From Bacillota bacterium (GTDB lineage Bacteria > Bacillota > Clostridia > Acetivibrionales > DSM-1351), in NCBI GenBank assembly GCA_023412275.1, contig JAEYNY010000037.1:39265-103264 (forward strand): DNA of 64,000 nucleotides, in the 5' to 3' direction. Positions 43,711-52,875 of the stretch are shown here, piece by piece; positions within the stretch are counted from its first letter, which is position 1, and the number at the start of each line of letters is the position of its first letter. Under the pieces are notes generated by a model. That model made no database searches, was not told the origin of the DNA, and saw only the letters and a program-made list of their open reading frames with translations. The translations under genes and the position numbers were made by a program.

Positions 43711-44467
43711 TGTTACCTCCAATAACTCCCCATCTTTTCAAGAGCTGTTTCTCCGCAAGACCAATCAAACTGTCCAAGATTAGCCCTAGAAGCCCTATGG
43801 ATAATATTCCTGCTAGTAATAAATCTGCTCTTAGATTGTTTCTTGCATCAATAATCATAAAGCCTAATCCTGTCTGAGCCCCAACCATTTCGCCTGCCAC
43901 CAGAAACACCCACGCTGTACCCAAGGCTATATGTAGACCTGATGCAATAGCAGGAAAAGCGGAAGGCAGAATTATTTTTGTCAATAGATGAGGTTGCTTT
44001 ATGCCAAAGTTATTTGCCACCTTAATATATATCTTGTCAACCTTTCCTACGGCGTTTACAGTAGTTAAAAGTATAGGAAAAAAGGCTGCTATGAAAATTA
44101 TGATAATGGCAGGAAGGTCTCCTATTCCAAAAAGAAGTACAATAAAAGGAAACCATGCTATGGGTGAAATAGGCCTTACCAATTGTACTACAGGATTAAC
44201 AAAGCTCCATGCATTTCTGAACCAACCCAAGACAAGACCCAGTGTAATTCCGGTAAGGGCAGCCAGAAGATATCCTATAAAAAATCTGTACATACTGGCT
44301 TTAACCCCCGTAAAGAGGGTTCCTTTTGAAATTAGCTCCCCAAATCCCTTTCCAACATCAAAAGGGGAGGGAAGTAGAGCTTGATTCCAATGTCCCAACC
44401 ACACGGCTCCCTGCCACAGAATTAATAATAATGCGAATGATACTATAATATGAATCAGTTTCTTCAT
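43700..44467 (-). CDS. ABC transporter permease (SsuC/TauC type)
   Basis: A 255-residue membrane protein with about six helices and the inner-membrane permease loop EAA-type segment NFGIKQPHLLTKIILPSAFPAIASGLHIALGTAWVFLVAGEM, typical of nitrate/sulfonate importers. It forms the channel with the ATPase encoded behind it. The substrate is unknown. Confidence 0.92.
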   Translation of the reverse strand: MKKLIHIIVSFALLLILWQGAVWLGHWNQALLPSPFDVGKGFGELISKGTLFTGVKASMYRFFIGYLLAALTGITLGLVLGWFRNAWSFVNPVVQLVRPISPIAWFPFIVLLFGIGDLPAIIIIFIAAFFPILLTTVNAVGKVDKIYIKVANNFGIKQPHLLTKIILPSAFPAIASGLHIALGTAWVFLVAGEMVGAQTGLGFMIIDARNNLRADLLLAGILSIGLLGLILDSLIGLAEKQLLKRWGVIGGNNVH

Positions 44468-44482
44468 GAATTATTCTCCATT

Positions 44483-45421
44483 CTATTTGCCGGAAAGGCT
44501 GGAATCAACAAAATCATCATAAGCAGGAGGATTTGAAGATATTCCGAATTCCTTGATTTTAGAAGTAAGACTGTCATATGCTTCTCTGGTAATCTCAAGG
44601 TCATTATATAAAATCCATTTCATGGATAAATCCAGAACTTTGTCGTCAAGATTAAGATATTTCTTTGCAATAACATCTGCCTCATCCTTGTGAGAACCTA
44701 TGTATTCCCCTGCTTCTCTATAGCCGGAAACCACCTCTTTTGCCACATCCTTGTTACTGCTAATAAATTTGTCGGACAATACAAGAGAGCAGCATATGGA
44801 ATCCTTCCATAGTTCATTGGATTCAAAAAGTACTTTTCCAGTCCTTAAGGCCACGGACTTTGCACCAAATGGCTCGGCAACACTATATCCGGCTATCTGA
44901 CCCTGAGCAAGAGCTGCTGGCATTTCAGGAGGAGGAAGCTCAACTATGTTTACATCCTTGTAGGAAAGTCCCGCATTTTTGAGCATTTGTCCCAATAGGA
45001 TGTTATGAGAGGATTGTCTGTGGGGAATAGCAAATTTCTTTCCTTTTAAATCGGACACACTATTAATTTTATTGGATACAACAACAACATTACCATCCTT
45101 ATGTCCAAGTGCTACCGCCTTAACTCCGATACCCTGTTCCTTTGCTTTCATGGCAAGCTCAATAAGCACTGAAGCACCGTCAACATGTCCTGTGTTTAAG
45201 GCATCCATCAATTCAGGCCATGATCCGTACTTAACCAATTCAATTTTATATTTTTGACCTGACTTATCCTGTAATTCATTCTCCACAAACACAGGCAGAG
45301 CGTGAGTCAGGGGAAGATAGGCAATTTTTACTGCTTTTACATTTTCAGATTTTCCACAGGATGCAGTACCTAAAATTAGTCCAAAAACCAAAGCTGTTAT
45401 GATAAACTTTTTTAAATTCAT
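44483..45421 (-). CDS. ABC substrate-binding lipoprotein (NMT1/THI5-like)
   Basis: A 312-residue lipoprotein: the signal MNLKKFIITALVFGLILGTA ends in lipobox TASC. The mature part has KIAYLPLTHALPVFVENEL, GSWPELMDALNTGHVDGASVL and GYSVAEPFGAKSVAL, the two-lobed fold of sulfonate/nitrate binding proteins. ATG at 45421 follows GGAGG, 22 bp behind cooS. A CooS-linked importer could supply a cofactor, metal chelate or sulfur compound; this is not resolvable from sequence. Confidence 0.9.
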   Translation of the reverse strand: MNLKKFIITALVFGLILGTASCGKSENVKAVKIAYLPLTHALPVFVENELQDKSGQKYKIELVKYGSWPELMDALNTGHVDGASVLIELAMKAKEQGIGVKAVALGHKDGNVVVVSNKINSVSDLKGKKFAIPHRQSSHNILLGQMLKNAGLSYKDVNIVELPPPEMPAALAQGQIAGYSVAEPFGAKSVALRTGKVLFESNELWKDSICCSLVLSDKFISSNKDVAKEVVSGYREAGEYIGSHKDEADVIAKKYLNLDDKVLDLSMKWILYNDLEITREAYDSLTSKIKEFGISSNPPAYDDFVDSSLSGK

Positions 45422-45443
45422 AGTTATCCTCCATAAAATCATT

Positions 45444-47435
45444 TTAATCCCATCCAAGAGCTTTTCTCTGCTCCTTGAGGTTATTGACAATCTCATTTGC
45501 CAATTCAGTGTGATTAACATTGACAATCATTCTGGAACCCAGAATATCCTTGGTTCCATTATTCATAAATTCCGTAACATTATCCGAACCTTGAGTGGGT
45601 GCATATACACAGTGGTAAGAATCAATACCCAGCAATCTGAAACTAAGAGCTGCACAGATTCCTTTTTCGTTAGACCATTCTGGACTGGCAAAAGCATAAG
45701 GCATATCCTTGATGTAAATATCCGAAGCCTCAGCTACAGCCTTAAAAAGTGCAGATGCTCTTGCATTATCCAAACATTCTCCCATATGCCATACAGGAGG
45801 TAAATCCTTTAAAAAACCTTTCAAATTATCACCTGTACGCTCCAAAGCAGCAGTAGAGCAATATCCAAGCTTCATCAGCGGAAAGGAGGCACACCCGTTA
45901 GTCAGAACCAGAACATTATTCTCTAAAAGAATGTCTGTAAGCTCAACAATGGCTTTTTCATAAACAATACGTGGGTTGTTGCAACCAACCAGATTAACAA
46001 TACCAAGAATTTCTCCACTTTTCAGTGCTTCTGCAATAGGCTTAACGCTTCCGAAATGTTTGTTAATATATTCAACGGAAAAACCTACTTCTGCTTCAAT
46101 CTCATAAGGCGGAATATAAACTGGAACCTCTCTTCTCTGGGTAAAGCTTTCAATAGCCCTGTTCAGAATCTTCGTTGCAAGCTCGGCAGTCTGATTCATA
46201 TTAGAGTGGTGGTGGTCAAAACCGTAATGCTCCGCACCGGGCAATCTTGCAGAATCATTTGTGGTAACCACAGTTGTTTTAAAACAACTTGCAACCTCCA
46301 TAATGGAAGGAAAGACATCCTGAACGTCAGCTATCCATAAATCCAAGGCTCCAGTTCCCAGAACAAGTTCAGCTCCGATAGCATTGGAAAGAGGAATAAC
46401 TCCGCCATATCTGTACATTGCGGAAAGTCCTGAACAGCAAATACCATAAAACTTTATTCCTAAAGCTCCGTTTTGCCTTGCAAGCTCTTGAAATTCATCT
46501 GAGTTACCAAGTTTTACGATTTCACTTACTAAAACCGGAGAGTGACCATGAATTCCTATGTTAACATAACCTTTTTCCAAAGCACCTATATTAACATTTG
46601 AAGTACTTCTTACAGGAAGTCCGAACAGACTGTCCATGGCAATGGATGAACCCAGAACACAGGACCATGCAAAAGCTACTCCTGTACGGAGCATTTGCTT
46701 CATAATATTATTCCAATCACTGTCGTTTCCCGTACCAGTTCTGTTAAGACTCTCAAAAACTTCGTGATAAGGACTGATAGGAAGAATATCAAGCTCACTC
46801 CATACTTTAATTCGTTCTTTTGATGCAAACGCATTAAGGGTACGATGGGAGCCGGGAACAGTCCTAGATAAATCCTCCAGAAGGATATCAGCAATTAATC
46901 CTGCAAGTTCCTTTATGCTTTTATTTTCAGTATCAAGACCGAAAGCCTTGGCTGTGGCTAATATTTTACTTTCTCCCTCAATAGGAATATTGATTAAATC
47001 CTCAGAGGCATACTTCAAAGCTAGCATACTTTCACGTCCTCTTGCACCATGTTCTGCGGCGCCGGCAGCTACGCTTCTAAGAATATTTCTTGCTACAATT
47101 ACGTCAGCATCAGCCCCGCAAACCCCTTTAGGACTCTTTTTGGTAATTTTACACGGCCCCATGTTGCATATTCTGCAACAAACTCCTGCAAGACCAAAGC
47201 TGCACTGGGGTTTCTGAGCATCAAATCTGTCAAAAACAGTTTCACACCCCTTTTCCTCCATATGTAAAAGCATAGCTTTAACCGCAGGATCGGGTGTTTG
47301 TTCAAGAACGTCCTTCTTAGAAGCAAAACTTTTTCTATATTCAGCTACGGCAGTTGCGTAATCGTTGCAGCCGGAATCATTATGGTGATGATTTTCTGAA
47401 TGATCAAATTTTGCGTGATGATATCTAAAATCCAT
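45444..47435 (-). CDS. cooS: Carbon monoxide dehydrogenase catalytic subunit, atypical C-cluster
   Basis: A 663-residue CooS-type protein. D- and B-cluster cysteines are present (PQCSFGLAGVCCRICNMGPC, later GVCG). C-cluster positions: HGHSP (His), GICCSG, GCNNP, NGCAS and MGECLDN are all present. However, the cysteine normally in VDVQC is Asp373 here (IADVQDVFPSIMEVASCF). That residue ligates the Fe of the Ni-Fe-S C-cluster, so CO oxidation may be altered or lost. The N-terminus is His-rich (HHAKFDHSENHHH), as in Ni-binding proteins. No CooC, CooF or acetyl-CoA synthase gene is nearby; instead an ABC importer follows in the same operon. Confidence 0.9.
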   Translation of the reverse strand: MDFRYHHAKFDHSENHHHNDSGCNDYATAVAEYRKSFASKKDVLEQTPDPAVKAMLLHMEEKGCETVFDRFDAQKPQCSFGLAGVCCRICNMGPCKITKKSPKGVCGADADVIVARNILRSVAAGAAEHGARGRESMLALKYASEDLINIPIEGESKILATAKAFGLDTENKSIKELAGLIADILLEDLSRTVPGSHRTLNAFASKERIKVWSELDILPISPYHEVFESLNRTGTGNDSDWNNIMKQMLRTGVAFAWSCVLGSSIAMDSLFGLPVRSTSNVNIGALEKGYVNIGIHGHSPVLVSEIVKLGNSDEFQELARQNGALGIKFYGICCSGLSAMYRYGGVIPLSNAIGAELVLGTGALDLWIADVQDVFPSIMEVASCFKTTVVTTNDSARLPGAEHYGFDHHHSNMNQTAELATKILNRAIESFTQRREVPVYIPPYEIEAEVGFSVEYINKHFGSVKPIAEALKSGEILGIVNLVGCNNPRIVYEKAIVELTDILLENNVLVLTNGCASFPLMKLGYCSTAALERTGDNLKGFLKDLPPVWHMGECLDNARASALFKAVAEASDIYIKDMPYAFASPEWSNEKGICAALSFRLLGIDSYHCVYAPTQGSDNVTEFMNNGTKDILGSRMIVNVNHTELANEIVNNLKEQRKALGWD

Positions 47436-47639
47436 TGGTATCGCTCTCCCTTAAATAATTCATAGAATTCCGGTAAAAATAGTATGAAATGATTATAATA
47501 AGCAAATACTAAAAAGTCAATAATAATTTTATATAAATCATATATAAATACTATGTAATTAAAAATAATATTGTGCAACACATTTGTACGAGTATTACTG
47601 TCATATAGTTAAACAGCGAGAAAATCAGGGAGTACAAAG

Positions 47640-47828
47640 ATGGGGAAGCACAAAAAAAAATATGAAATTATTTTTTTTACTCCTGAGAATAATGAACAAG
47701 AAATGTGTCTTAAAAATGAAATAGGAAGAGCATATGGTGAATTTATTATTAAACATCTGATTAATTTAGAAATTCCTGATAAACAAATTCCTGGTATATT
47801 TAGAAAAATAATAAAAGAAATCAGGTGA
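47640..47828 (+). CDS. Small protein upstream of recombinase C
   Basis: A 62-residue protein (MGKHKKKYEIIFFTPENNEQ...) behind AGGGAG, with its stop overlapping the region of the recombinase start. A CATATAGT near 47601 with ACATTT about 15 bp upstream could be a sigma-E promoter, which would fit mother-cell expression; this is weak evidence. Candidate directionality factor by position. Confidence 0.6.
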   Translation: MGKHKKKYEIIFFTPENNEQEMCLKNEIGRAYGEFIIKHLINLEIPDKQIPGIFRKIIKEIR

Positions 47829-47836
47829 TTCTATTT

Positions 47837-49495
47837 ATGAGGGCTGCAATCTATTCAAGAAAAAGCAGGTTTACCGGGAGAGGGGAGAGTATAGAAAATC
47901 AGATTCAAATGTGCAAAGAGTACGCTATAAACAATATTGGATTATCTGAAAAGGAATTTGTAATTTTTGAAGACGAGGGATTTTCAGGTGGGAATACAAA
48001 CAGGCCGGAGTTCAAGCAAATGATGCGGGAAGCACGGAGCAAAAAAATTGACATAGTAATTTGCTACAGGCTGGATCGTATAAGCAGAAACGTATCTGAT
48101 TTTTCTCAGTTAATAAATGAACTTGAAAAATATAACATAAGCTTTATTTCTGTTAAAGAACAGTTTGATACGACAAAGCCAATGGGCAGGGCTATGATGT
48201 ATATAGCATCGGTATTTTCTCAGTTGGAAAGAGAGACAATTGCAGAAAGAATCAGAGATAACATGCTACAGCTTGCAAAAACTGGAAGGTGGCTTGGAGG
48301 TGTTACTCCCACAGGTTATAAATCCGAAATGTTGGATAAAAAGGATTCGTCTTTGAAACAGACTAGAATTTTCAGGCTAAAAATTATACCTGAGGAAGCC
48401 GAGCTTGTAAGAGATATTTACGATAAATTTACTATATTCAAATCAATAACCAAGGTAGAAAAAAACCTTCTTGAAAACAGACTTACAACAAAAAACGGTG
48501 TGGATTTTTCAAGATTCTCTCTGCGGTTTTTACTTACAAATCCCGTATACGCAATTGCTGACGAGGCTTTATACCACTATCTATCCGGGGAGGGGTATGA
48601 GATATACTCAGATATAAAGGAATTTAACGGAGTTAATGGCCTTATGGCCTACAACAAAACAAGGCAGGGCAAGAATACATCGGGAGAAAAGTACAGAGAT
48701 CCAAAGGATTGGGTAATAGCGGTAGGAGCGCATCCGGGAATCATACCGTCAGGTAAATGGATAGAAGTTCAGAAATTGTTGCAACGAAATAAAACAAAGG
48801 CCTATAGGAATGTTAAAAATACCAATGCTTTGCTGTCGGGGATACTAAAGTGCGAGAATTGCGGTAGCTTTATGAGGCCTAAAACAATGTCTAGGCTGGA
48901 TTTGGAAGGGGAAAGGGTTTACTATTATATTTGTGAATTAAAGGAAAAAAGTAATAAAACACGTTGCGATACTCCAAATTTAAACGGTAATCTATTGGAC
49001 TCCTTAATACTTGAAAGACTAATCAGACTCATAAAAGACTATCAACCGGTAGTTAACTCCGGCTTGTTATTTACCCTGAAGGATAATACACAGTCTGCTC
49101 AAAATCCTGAAATAAAACTAGTAAAAGGAAAACTCACGGCAGCAGAAACAGAAATGAAGAACCTTATAAGACTTGCATCCAAACAAGCAGATGAAAAGAT
49201 ACAATCATTAATATTAAAACGTATGGAGAACATATCAAAAGACATCAACATATACACAAACAGAATTAAACATTGGGAAGGTGCCCCAGAAAAAAAGGAC
49301 ATTGATGAAGGCGACGAAGAAGAAATCATACAAATGCTGTCTAACCTCGGTTACTGCATTTTGAATCTTATGGATATCAAGCAAAAGAGAGATATATTAA
49401 AAAGTGCGATAGAATTTATCGCATGGGATGGCAAACAGGTAAAGGTTTGGCTTAATTGCAGAAAAATGTTGCCGGAGTGTAAGGATTGCAAATGA
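47837..49495 (+). CDS. Large serine recombinase of element C (SpoIVCA-like)
   Basis: A 552-residue recombinase. Catalytic domain: MRAAIYSRKSRFTGRGESIENQ (Ser in RKS), FEDEGFSGGNTNRPEFKQMM, DIVICYRLDRISRNVSDF, ASVFSQLERETIAERIRDNM. Recombinase domain and zinc ribbon follow (LLSGILKCENCGSFMRPK, YICELKEKSNKTRCDTPN), then a coiled coil. ATG at 47837 is preferred to the GTG at 47825. Its last codons overlap the attachment core at 49490, as expected for an integrase next to attP. It is the functional counterpart of SpoIVCA, which removes skin from sigK. Confidence 0.95.
   Translation: MRAAIYSRKSRFTGRGESIENQIQMCKEYAINNIGLSEKEFVIFEDEGFSGGNTNRPEFKQMMREARSKKIDIVICYRLDRISRNVSDFSQLINELEKYNISFISVKEQFDTTKPMGRAMMYIASVFSQLERETIAERIRDNMLQLAKTGRWLGGVTPTGYKSEMLDKKDSSLKQTRIFRLKIIPEEAELVRDIYDKFTIFKSITKVEKNLLENRLTTKNGVDFSRFSLRFLLTNPVYAIADEALYHYLSGEGYEIYSDIKEFNGVNGLMAYNKTRQGKNTSGEKYRDPKDWVIAVGAHPGIIPSGKWIEVQKLLQRNKTKAYRNVKNTNALLSGILKCENCGSFMRPKTMSRLDLEGERVYYYICELKEKSNKTRCDTPNLNGNLLDSLILERLIRLIKDYQPVVNSGLLFTLKDNTQSAQNPEIKLVKGKLTAAETEMKNLIRLASKQADEKIQSLILKRMENISKDINIYTNRIKHWEGAPEKKDIDEGDEEEIIQMLSNLGYCILNLMDIKQKRDILKSAIEFIAWDGKQVKVWLNCRKMLPECKDCK
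49490..49494 (+). other. Element C attachment core, right copy
   Basis: AAATG; left of it (element) GTGTAAGGATTGC, right of it sigK codons GAAATTCTAATG. Confidence 0.8.
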
Positions 49496-49590
49496 AATTC
49501 TAATGCAAATCAGAGCATCTAAGAAAATTCAGAATGAGGTTTCTTTGCAAGACCCGATTGGTGTTGATAAAGAGGGGAATGAAATAACAT
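49490..49590 (+). CDS. sigK: sigK segment 2 of 3 (middle, about 32 residues)
   Basis: Codons give NEILMQIRASKKIQNEVSLQ DPIGVDKEGNEIT, the end of region 2 and the linker of SigK. It starts inside the tail of recombinase C and has no start codon. After NEIT the frame reads YSCCLFIKQ and stops at 49619 inside element D. The next SigK residues, LIDLISNDSES, are at 54748. Confidence 0.93.
49578..49590 (+). other. Element D attachment core, left copy
   Basis: AATGAAATAACAT (codes NEIT), identical to 54736-54748. Element side: ATTCATGTTGTCTAT. Confidence 0.88.
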
Positions 49591-49601
49591 ATTCATGTTG
49601 T

Positions 49602-50456
49602 CTATTTATAAAACAATAACCTTTTTGAGTATGCATTCCGGTATTGTGTCGGTGTAAGCCCTACTGCCTTCTTGAACACCTTCATGAAACTATGGTTGTC
49701 ATTAAACCCCAGACTGTAAGCTATGTCACTTATATTATCGTTTGTCTCGCACAACAAATATTTGGCAAGGTCGATTTTTTCCTGAATTATATACTGCTTA
49801 AGGGAGAAGCCTGAAATATCTTTGAAAAATTCAGATAGGTATCTCCTGTTATATCCAAAATGCGCTGCTATTTCTGATACTCGTATATCAGTATTTCTAT
49901 GCCATTTTATATAATCTTGTATATCATTAAACAACTGCTTTTTCTTCATGTCCGAATTTTGAGGAGTATTGTTTTCCATGAACTGGCAGGATAATTCACA
50001 TAAAACGGCTGTACTCAGATAATTGTTCTGAAGCTTGCTGTGGTAGCTTCGCACACTGTCCTGAAGGTGCTTCATAATAACTATAATCTTCTCAAGATTT
50101 GTTGCTTTGCCATATTGGGGAATATAAATTTTTTCATCCGGCAGATCCCTCGGAATTTGATCCAATGTTATTGTACGAATTGGATTTTCATATGAAAAGT
50201 GCAACCAATAAAAAGCACAGCTGCTGCTTTTATAGCCTGATTGCTTTGAAGACGGTGGAAATAGCAGAAATTCACCCTTGCCTATGTCAAAGAACTGATT
50301 GTCCAACTGTAAATAAGCTCTACCTTCCGTTACAATAATGAGTTCAAAATTCTGCATGTACCTTGAAAAGTGCATCCATTCATCAGATGGAGCTTGAAAC
50401 TTGCCTGTTAAATCGTATTTTAATGGTGTCTTAAGTGAAAATTCAAAACATGTCAT
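49602..50456 (-). CDS. AraC family transcriptional regulator
   Basis: About 284 residues. The N-terminal cupin-like domain (FELIIVTEGRAYLQLDNQFFDIGKGEFLLFPP) senses a ligand, probably a sugar. The C-terminal double HTH contains IRVSEIAAHFGYNRRYLSEFFKDISGFSLKQYI and NDNISDIAYSLGFNDNHSFMKVFKKAVGLTPTQYR. ATG at 50456 follows AGGTGG (a GTG at 50471 is less likely). It is divergent from the GH127 gene and probably activates it on arabinoside. Confidence 0.92.
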   Translation of the reverse strand: MTCFEFSLKTPLKYDLTGKFQAPSDEWMHFSRYMQNFELIIVTEGRAYLQLDNQFFDIGKGEFLLFPPSSKQSGYKSSSCAFYWLHFSYENPIRTITLDQIPRDLPDEKIYIPQYGKATNLEKIIVIMKHLQDSVRSYHSKLQNNYLSTAVLCELSCQFMENNTPQNSDMKKKQLFNDIQDYIKWHRNTDIRVSEIAAHFGYNRRYLSEFFKDISGFSLKQYIIQEKIDLAKYLLCETNDNISDIAYSLGFNDNHSFMKVFKKAVGLTPTQYRNAYSKRLLFYK

Positions 50457-50577
50457 ATGACTTTTTACCACCTATTCTGCAAAAAATCCATTTGATTTAT
50501 ATATATTAATTGGTACACTGAAATTAAATTACAATTAAATTATTAAAGGGGCGTTTACTACGATTAAATCATTTTCT

Positions 50578-52809
50578 ATGTCACAAGTTAAGCTTATTGA
50601 TCCCTATTTGGTAAATGCATTCAAAAAGGAAATAGAATATCTGGAATCCTTTGACTGCGACAAATTATTATGCTGTTTTTATGAAACAAAAGGCCTTGCA
50701 CCTAAAGCGGAAAACTACCACGGATGGGAGGATACCGAGATCAGAGGCCACACCATGGGTCACTATCTGACGGCTTTGGCACAAGCTTATTCTGCTACTA
50801 ATGATAACAAAATTTATGAACGGCTGCAATATTTGCTGAAGGAGCTTTCTTTGTGCCAATTCGAAAGTGGTTACCTTTCTGCATTCCCAGAGGAGTTTTT
50901 TGACAGGGTTGAAAACAGGAAACCAGTGTGGGTACCGTGGTATACAATGCATAAAATAATTTCCGGGTTAATATCTGTTTATAAACTTACTAAAATAAAA
51001 AAAGCATTAAATATAGTTTCAGGGCTTGGAGATTGGGTGTTTAACAGAACTGACAAATGGACACCTGGGATACATGCAAATGTTTTAGCTGTTGAATATG
51101 GCGGTATGAATGATTGTTTGTATGAGCTTTATAAGATAACCGGCAATGGAAGACACAGTGCTGCTGCCCATATGTTTGATGAAATAGAGCTTTTCAAGGA
51201 AATTCATGACGGAAAAGATATACTTAATAACAGGCATGCCAATACTACAATACCAAAATTCCTGGGTGCTTTGAACCGTTTTCTGGCTATTGGAGAAGAG
51301 GAGCGATTTTACCTGGATACATGTAAAGAATTCTGGGATATTGTAACAAATAACCATAGCTATGTTACCGGCGGCAACAGTGAATGGGAACATTTCGGTG
51401 AACCCAATATCCTGGATGCAGAGCGTACTTCAACCAATTGCGAAACCTGCAATACATACAATATGCTTAAAATGACAATAGAACTGTTTAAAATTACCGG
51501 GGATAGAAAATATGCCGATTTTTATGAAAATACTTTTACCAATGCAATATTATCCTCACAAAACCCTGATACCGGAATGACAATGTACTTTCAACCGATG
51601 GCAACAGGTTATTTCAAGGTTTATAGTAAACCTTTCGAGCATTTTTGGTGCTGTACAGGGACAGGTATGGAAAATTTTACTAAATTGAATAACAGCATTT
51701 ATTTTCATGAAGAAGATAGGTTATACGTTAATATGTATTATTCCACGCTGTTAAATTGGGAGGAAAAAGGTGTAAGGATTACTCAAAATACTGATATACC
51801 CGGTACAGACGGAGCAAGTTTTATAATCCAAGCAGAAACTGAAACAGAGTTCACATTATGTTTACGTATTCCGACTTGGGCAAAGGATGTAAAAATCAAT
51901 GTGAATAAAAATTCCGGCTTATTCATAGAAGAAAGAGGTTATGCCCTTATCCACCGTACTTGGAAAGATAAAGATATTGTTGAAATCAATTTTACAATTG
52001 AGCCCGAATTGGTATCATTACCCGATAATCCAAATGCAGTTGCATTTACTTACGGCCCCGTAGTATTAAGCGCAGGTCTTGGAACAGATAAAATGGAAGA
52101 GTCAACTACCGGTATCATGGTAAGAATACCAAGCAAGCACGTTGAAATTAAAGACTATTTAGTTATTATAAATCAAAGCATAGATACATGGAAAAAAGAC
52201 ATTGCATTAAATCTGAAAAAAGCTGAGGGTAAGTTGGAATTCAGGTTAAAAGGTACCGATGAAGATGAAAGGCTGGTATTTACCCCTCATTACAGACAAC
52301 ATACCCAGAGATACGGAATATACTGGGTTCTTGTAGAAGAGGGCTCAGCCGATCTGAATAAGTATATTGAACATAAGAAACATGTTGAACGAATAAAGGC
52401 GGCAGAGATTGACAGCATACAGATTGGAAATGACCAATATGAACTGTCCCACCATATTGAGGGTCAATATACCGAGTCAGGCGACAGGGATGGATTCCAT
52501 TATAGATATGCAAAAGAGAATGGCTGGTTCAGCTACAATTTGAAGGTAATAAATGATGAGAATTCTTTTCTGCAAATAAATTATATGCCGGCAGACTGCA
52601 AAGCGAGTTTCGATATATTGATTAATGATACCCTGCTTTCACGGGAAGTTATTGGAGAAACTCTTTGGAATAAAACAATTTCTAAGGTATACCATATTCC
52701 GAAGGAATTGATTGGGCAAAGAGATTTTGTTACTGTTAAGTTTATGGCTTCAGCACATGAGGCAACTGCAAGGATAGTTGAAATTCTGCGTACAATGAAA
52801 GAAGTGTAA
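50578..52809 (+). CDS. GH127 family beta-L-arabinofuranosidase (DUF1680)
   Basis: A 743-residue cytoplasmic enzyme without signal peptide. The GH127 active-site residues are visible: TEIRGHTMGHYLTALA, GEPNILDAERTSTNCETCNTYNMLKM (zinc-binding Glu and Cys) and HFWCCTGTGMENF (paired Cys, one the catalytic nucleophile). It releases beta-L-arabinofuranose from hydroxyproline-rich glycoproteins or arabinan-derived oligosaccharides imported by the cell. The possible ribosome site AAAGGGGCG is about 22 bp ahead of the ATG, so initiation may use a non-ATG codon slightly upstream. It is cargo of element D. Confidence 0.9.
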   Translation: MSQVKLIDPYLVNAFKKEIEYLESFDCDKLLCCFYETKGLAPKAENYHGWEDTEIRGHTMGHYLTALAQAYSATNDNKIYERLQYLLKELSLCQFESGYLSAFPEEFFDRVENRKPVWVPWYTMHKIISGLISVYKLTKIKKALNIVSGLGDWVFNRTDKWTPGIHANVLAVEYGGMNDCLYELYKITGNGRHSAAAHMFDEIELFKEIHDGKDILNNRHANTTIPKFLGALNRFLAIGEEERFYLDTCKEFWDIVTNNHSYVTGGNSEWEHFGEPNILDAERTSTNCETCNTYNMLKMTIELFKITGDRKYADFYENTFTNAILSSQNPDTGMTMYFQPMATGYFKVYSKPFEHFWCCTGTGMENFTKLNNSIYFHEEDRLYVNMYYSTLLNWEEKGVRITQNTDIPGTDGASFIIQAETETEFTLCLRIPTWAKDVKINVNKNSGLFIEERGYALIHRTWKDKDIVEINFTIEPELVSLPDNPNAVAFTYGPVVLSAGLGTDKMEESTTGIMVRIPSKHVEIKDYLVIINQSIDTWKKDIALNLKKAEGKLEFRLKGTDEDERLVFTPHYRQHTQRYGIYWVLVEEGSADLNKYIEHKKHVERIKAAEIDSIQIGNDQYELSHHIEGQYTESGDRDGFHYRYAKENGWFSYNLKVINDENSFLQINYMPADCKASFDILINDTLLSREVIGETLWNKTISKVYHIPKELIGQRDFVTVKFMASAHEATARIVEILRTMKEV

Positions 52810-52821
52810 GTAAGGGAAGAG

Positions 52822-52875
52822 TGTAAATTGTATCAATGGGAGCTTGAAAGCAATCATTGATACAATTTATACTGG
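52822..52875. terminator. Hairpin between convergent genes, related to the MITE at 27130
   Basis: GTGTAAATTGTATCAATG pairs with CATTGATACAATTTATAC around about 16 bases. It separates the GH127 gene from the end of recombinase D and shares AGCAATCATTGATACAATTT with the repeat in element A. Confidence 0.7.

Larger units (their letters stand above)
42902..49489. mobile_element. Intervening element C in sigK (skin-like, about 6.6 kb)
   Basis: The element splits sigK after the codons for CIEN, essentially where B. subtilis skin lies. It carries an ABC importer (three genes), a CooS-type CO dehydrogenase, a 62-residue small ORF and a large serine recombinase (47837). Joined ends give an inverted repeat: CCGGAGTGTAAGGAT ... 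ATTCTTACACAGCGG around TGCAAATGCT (12 of 15 paired). Removing 6,588 bp gives ...RCIEN-EILMQIRASKK in frame. Confidence 0.92.
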
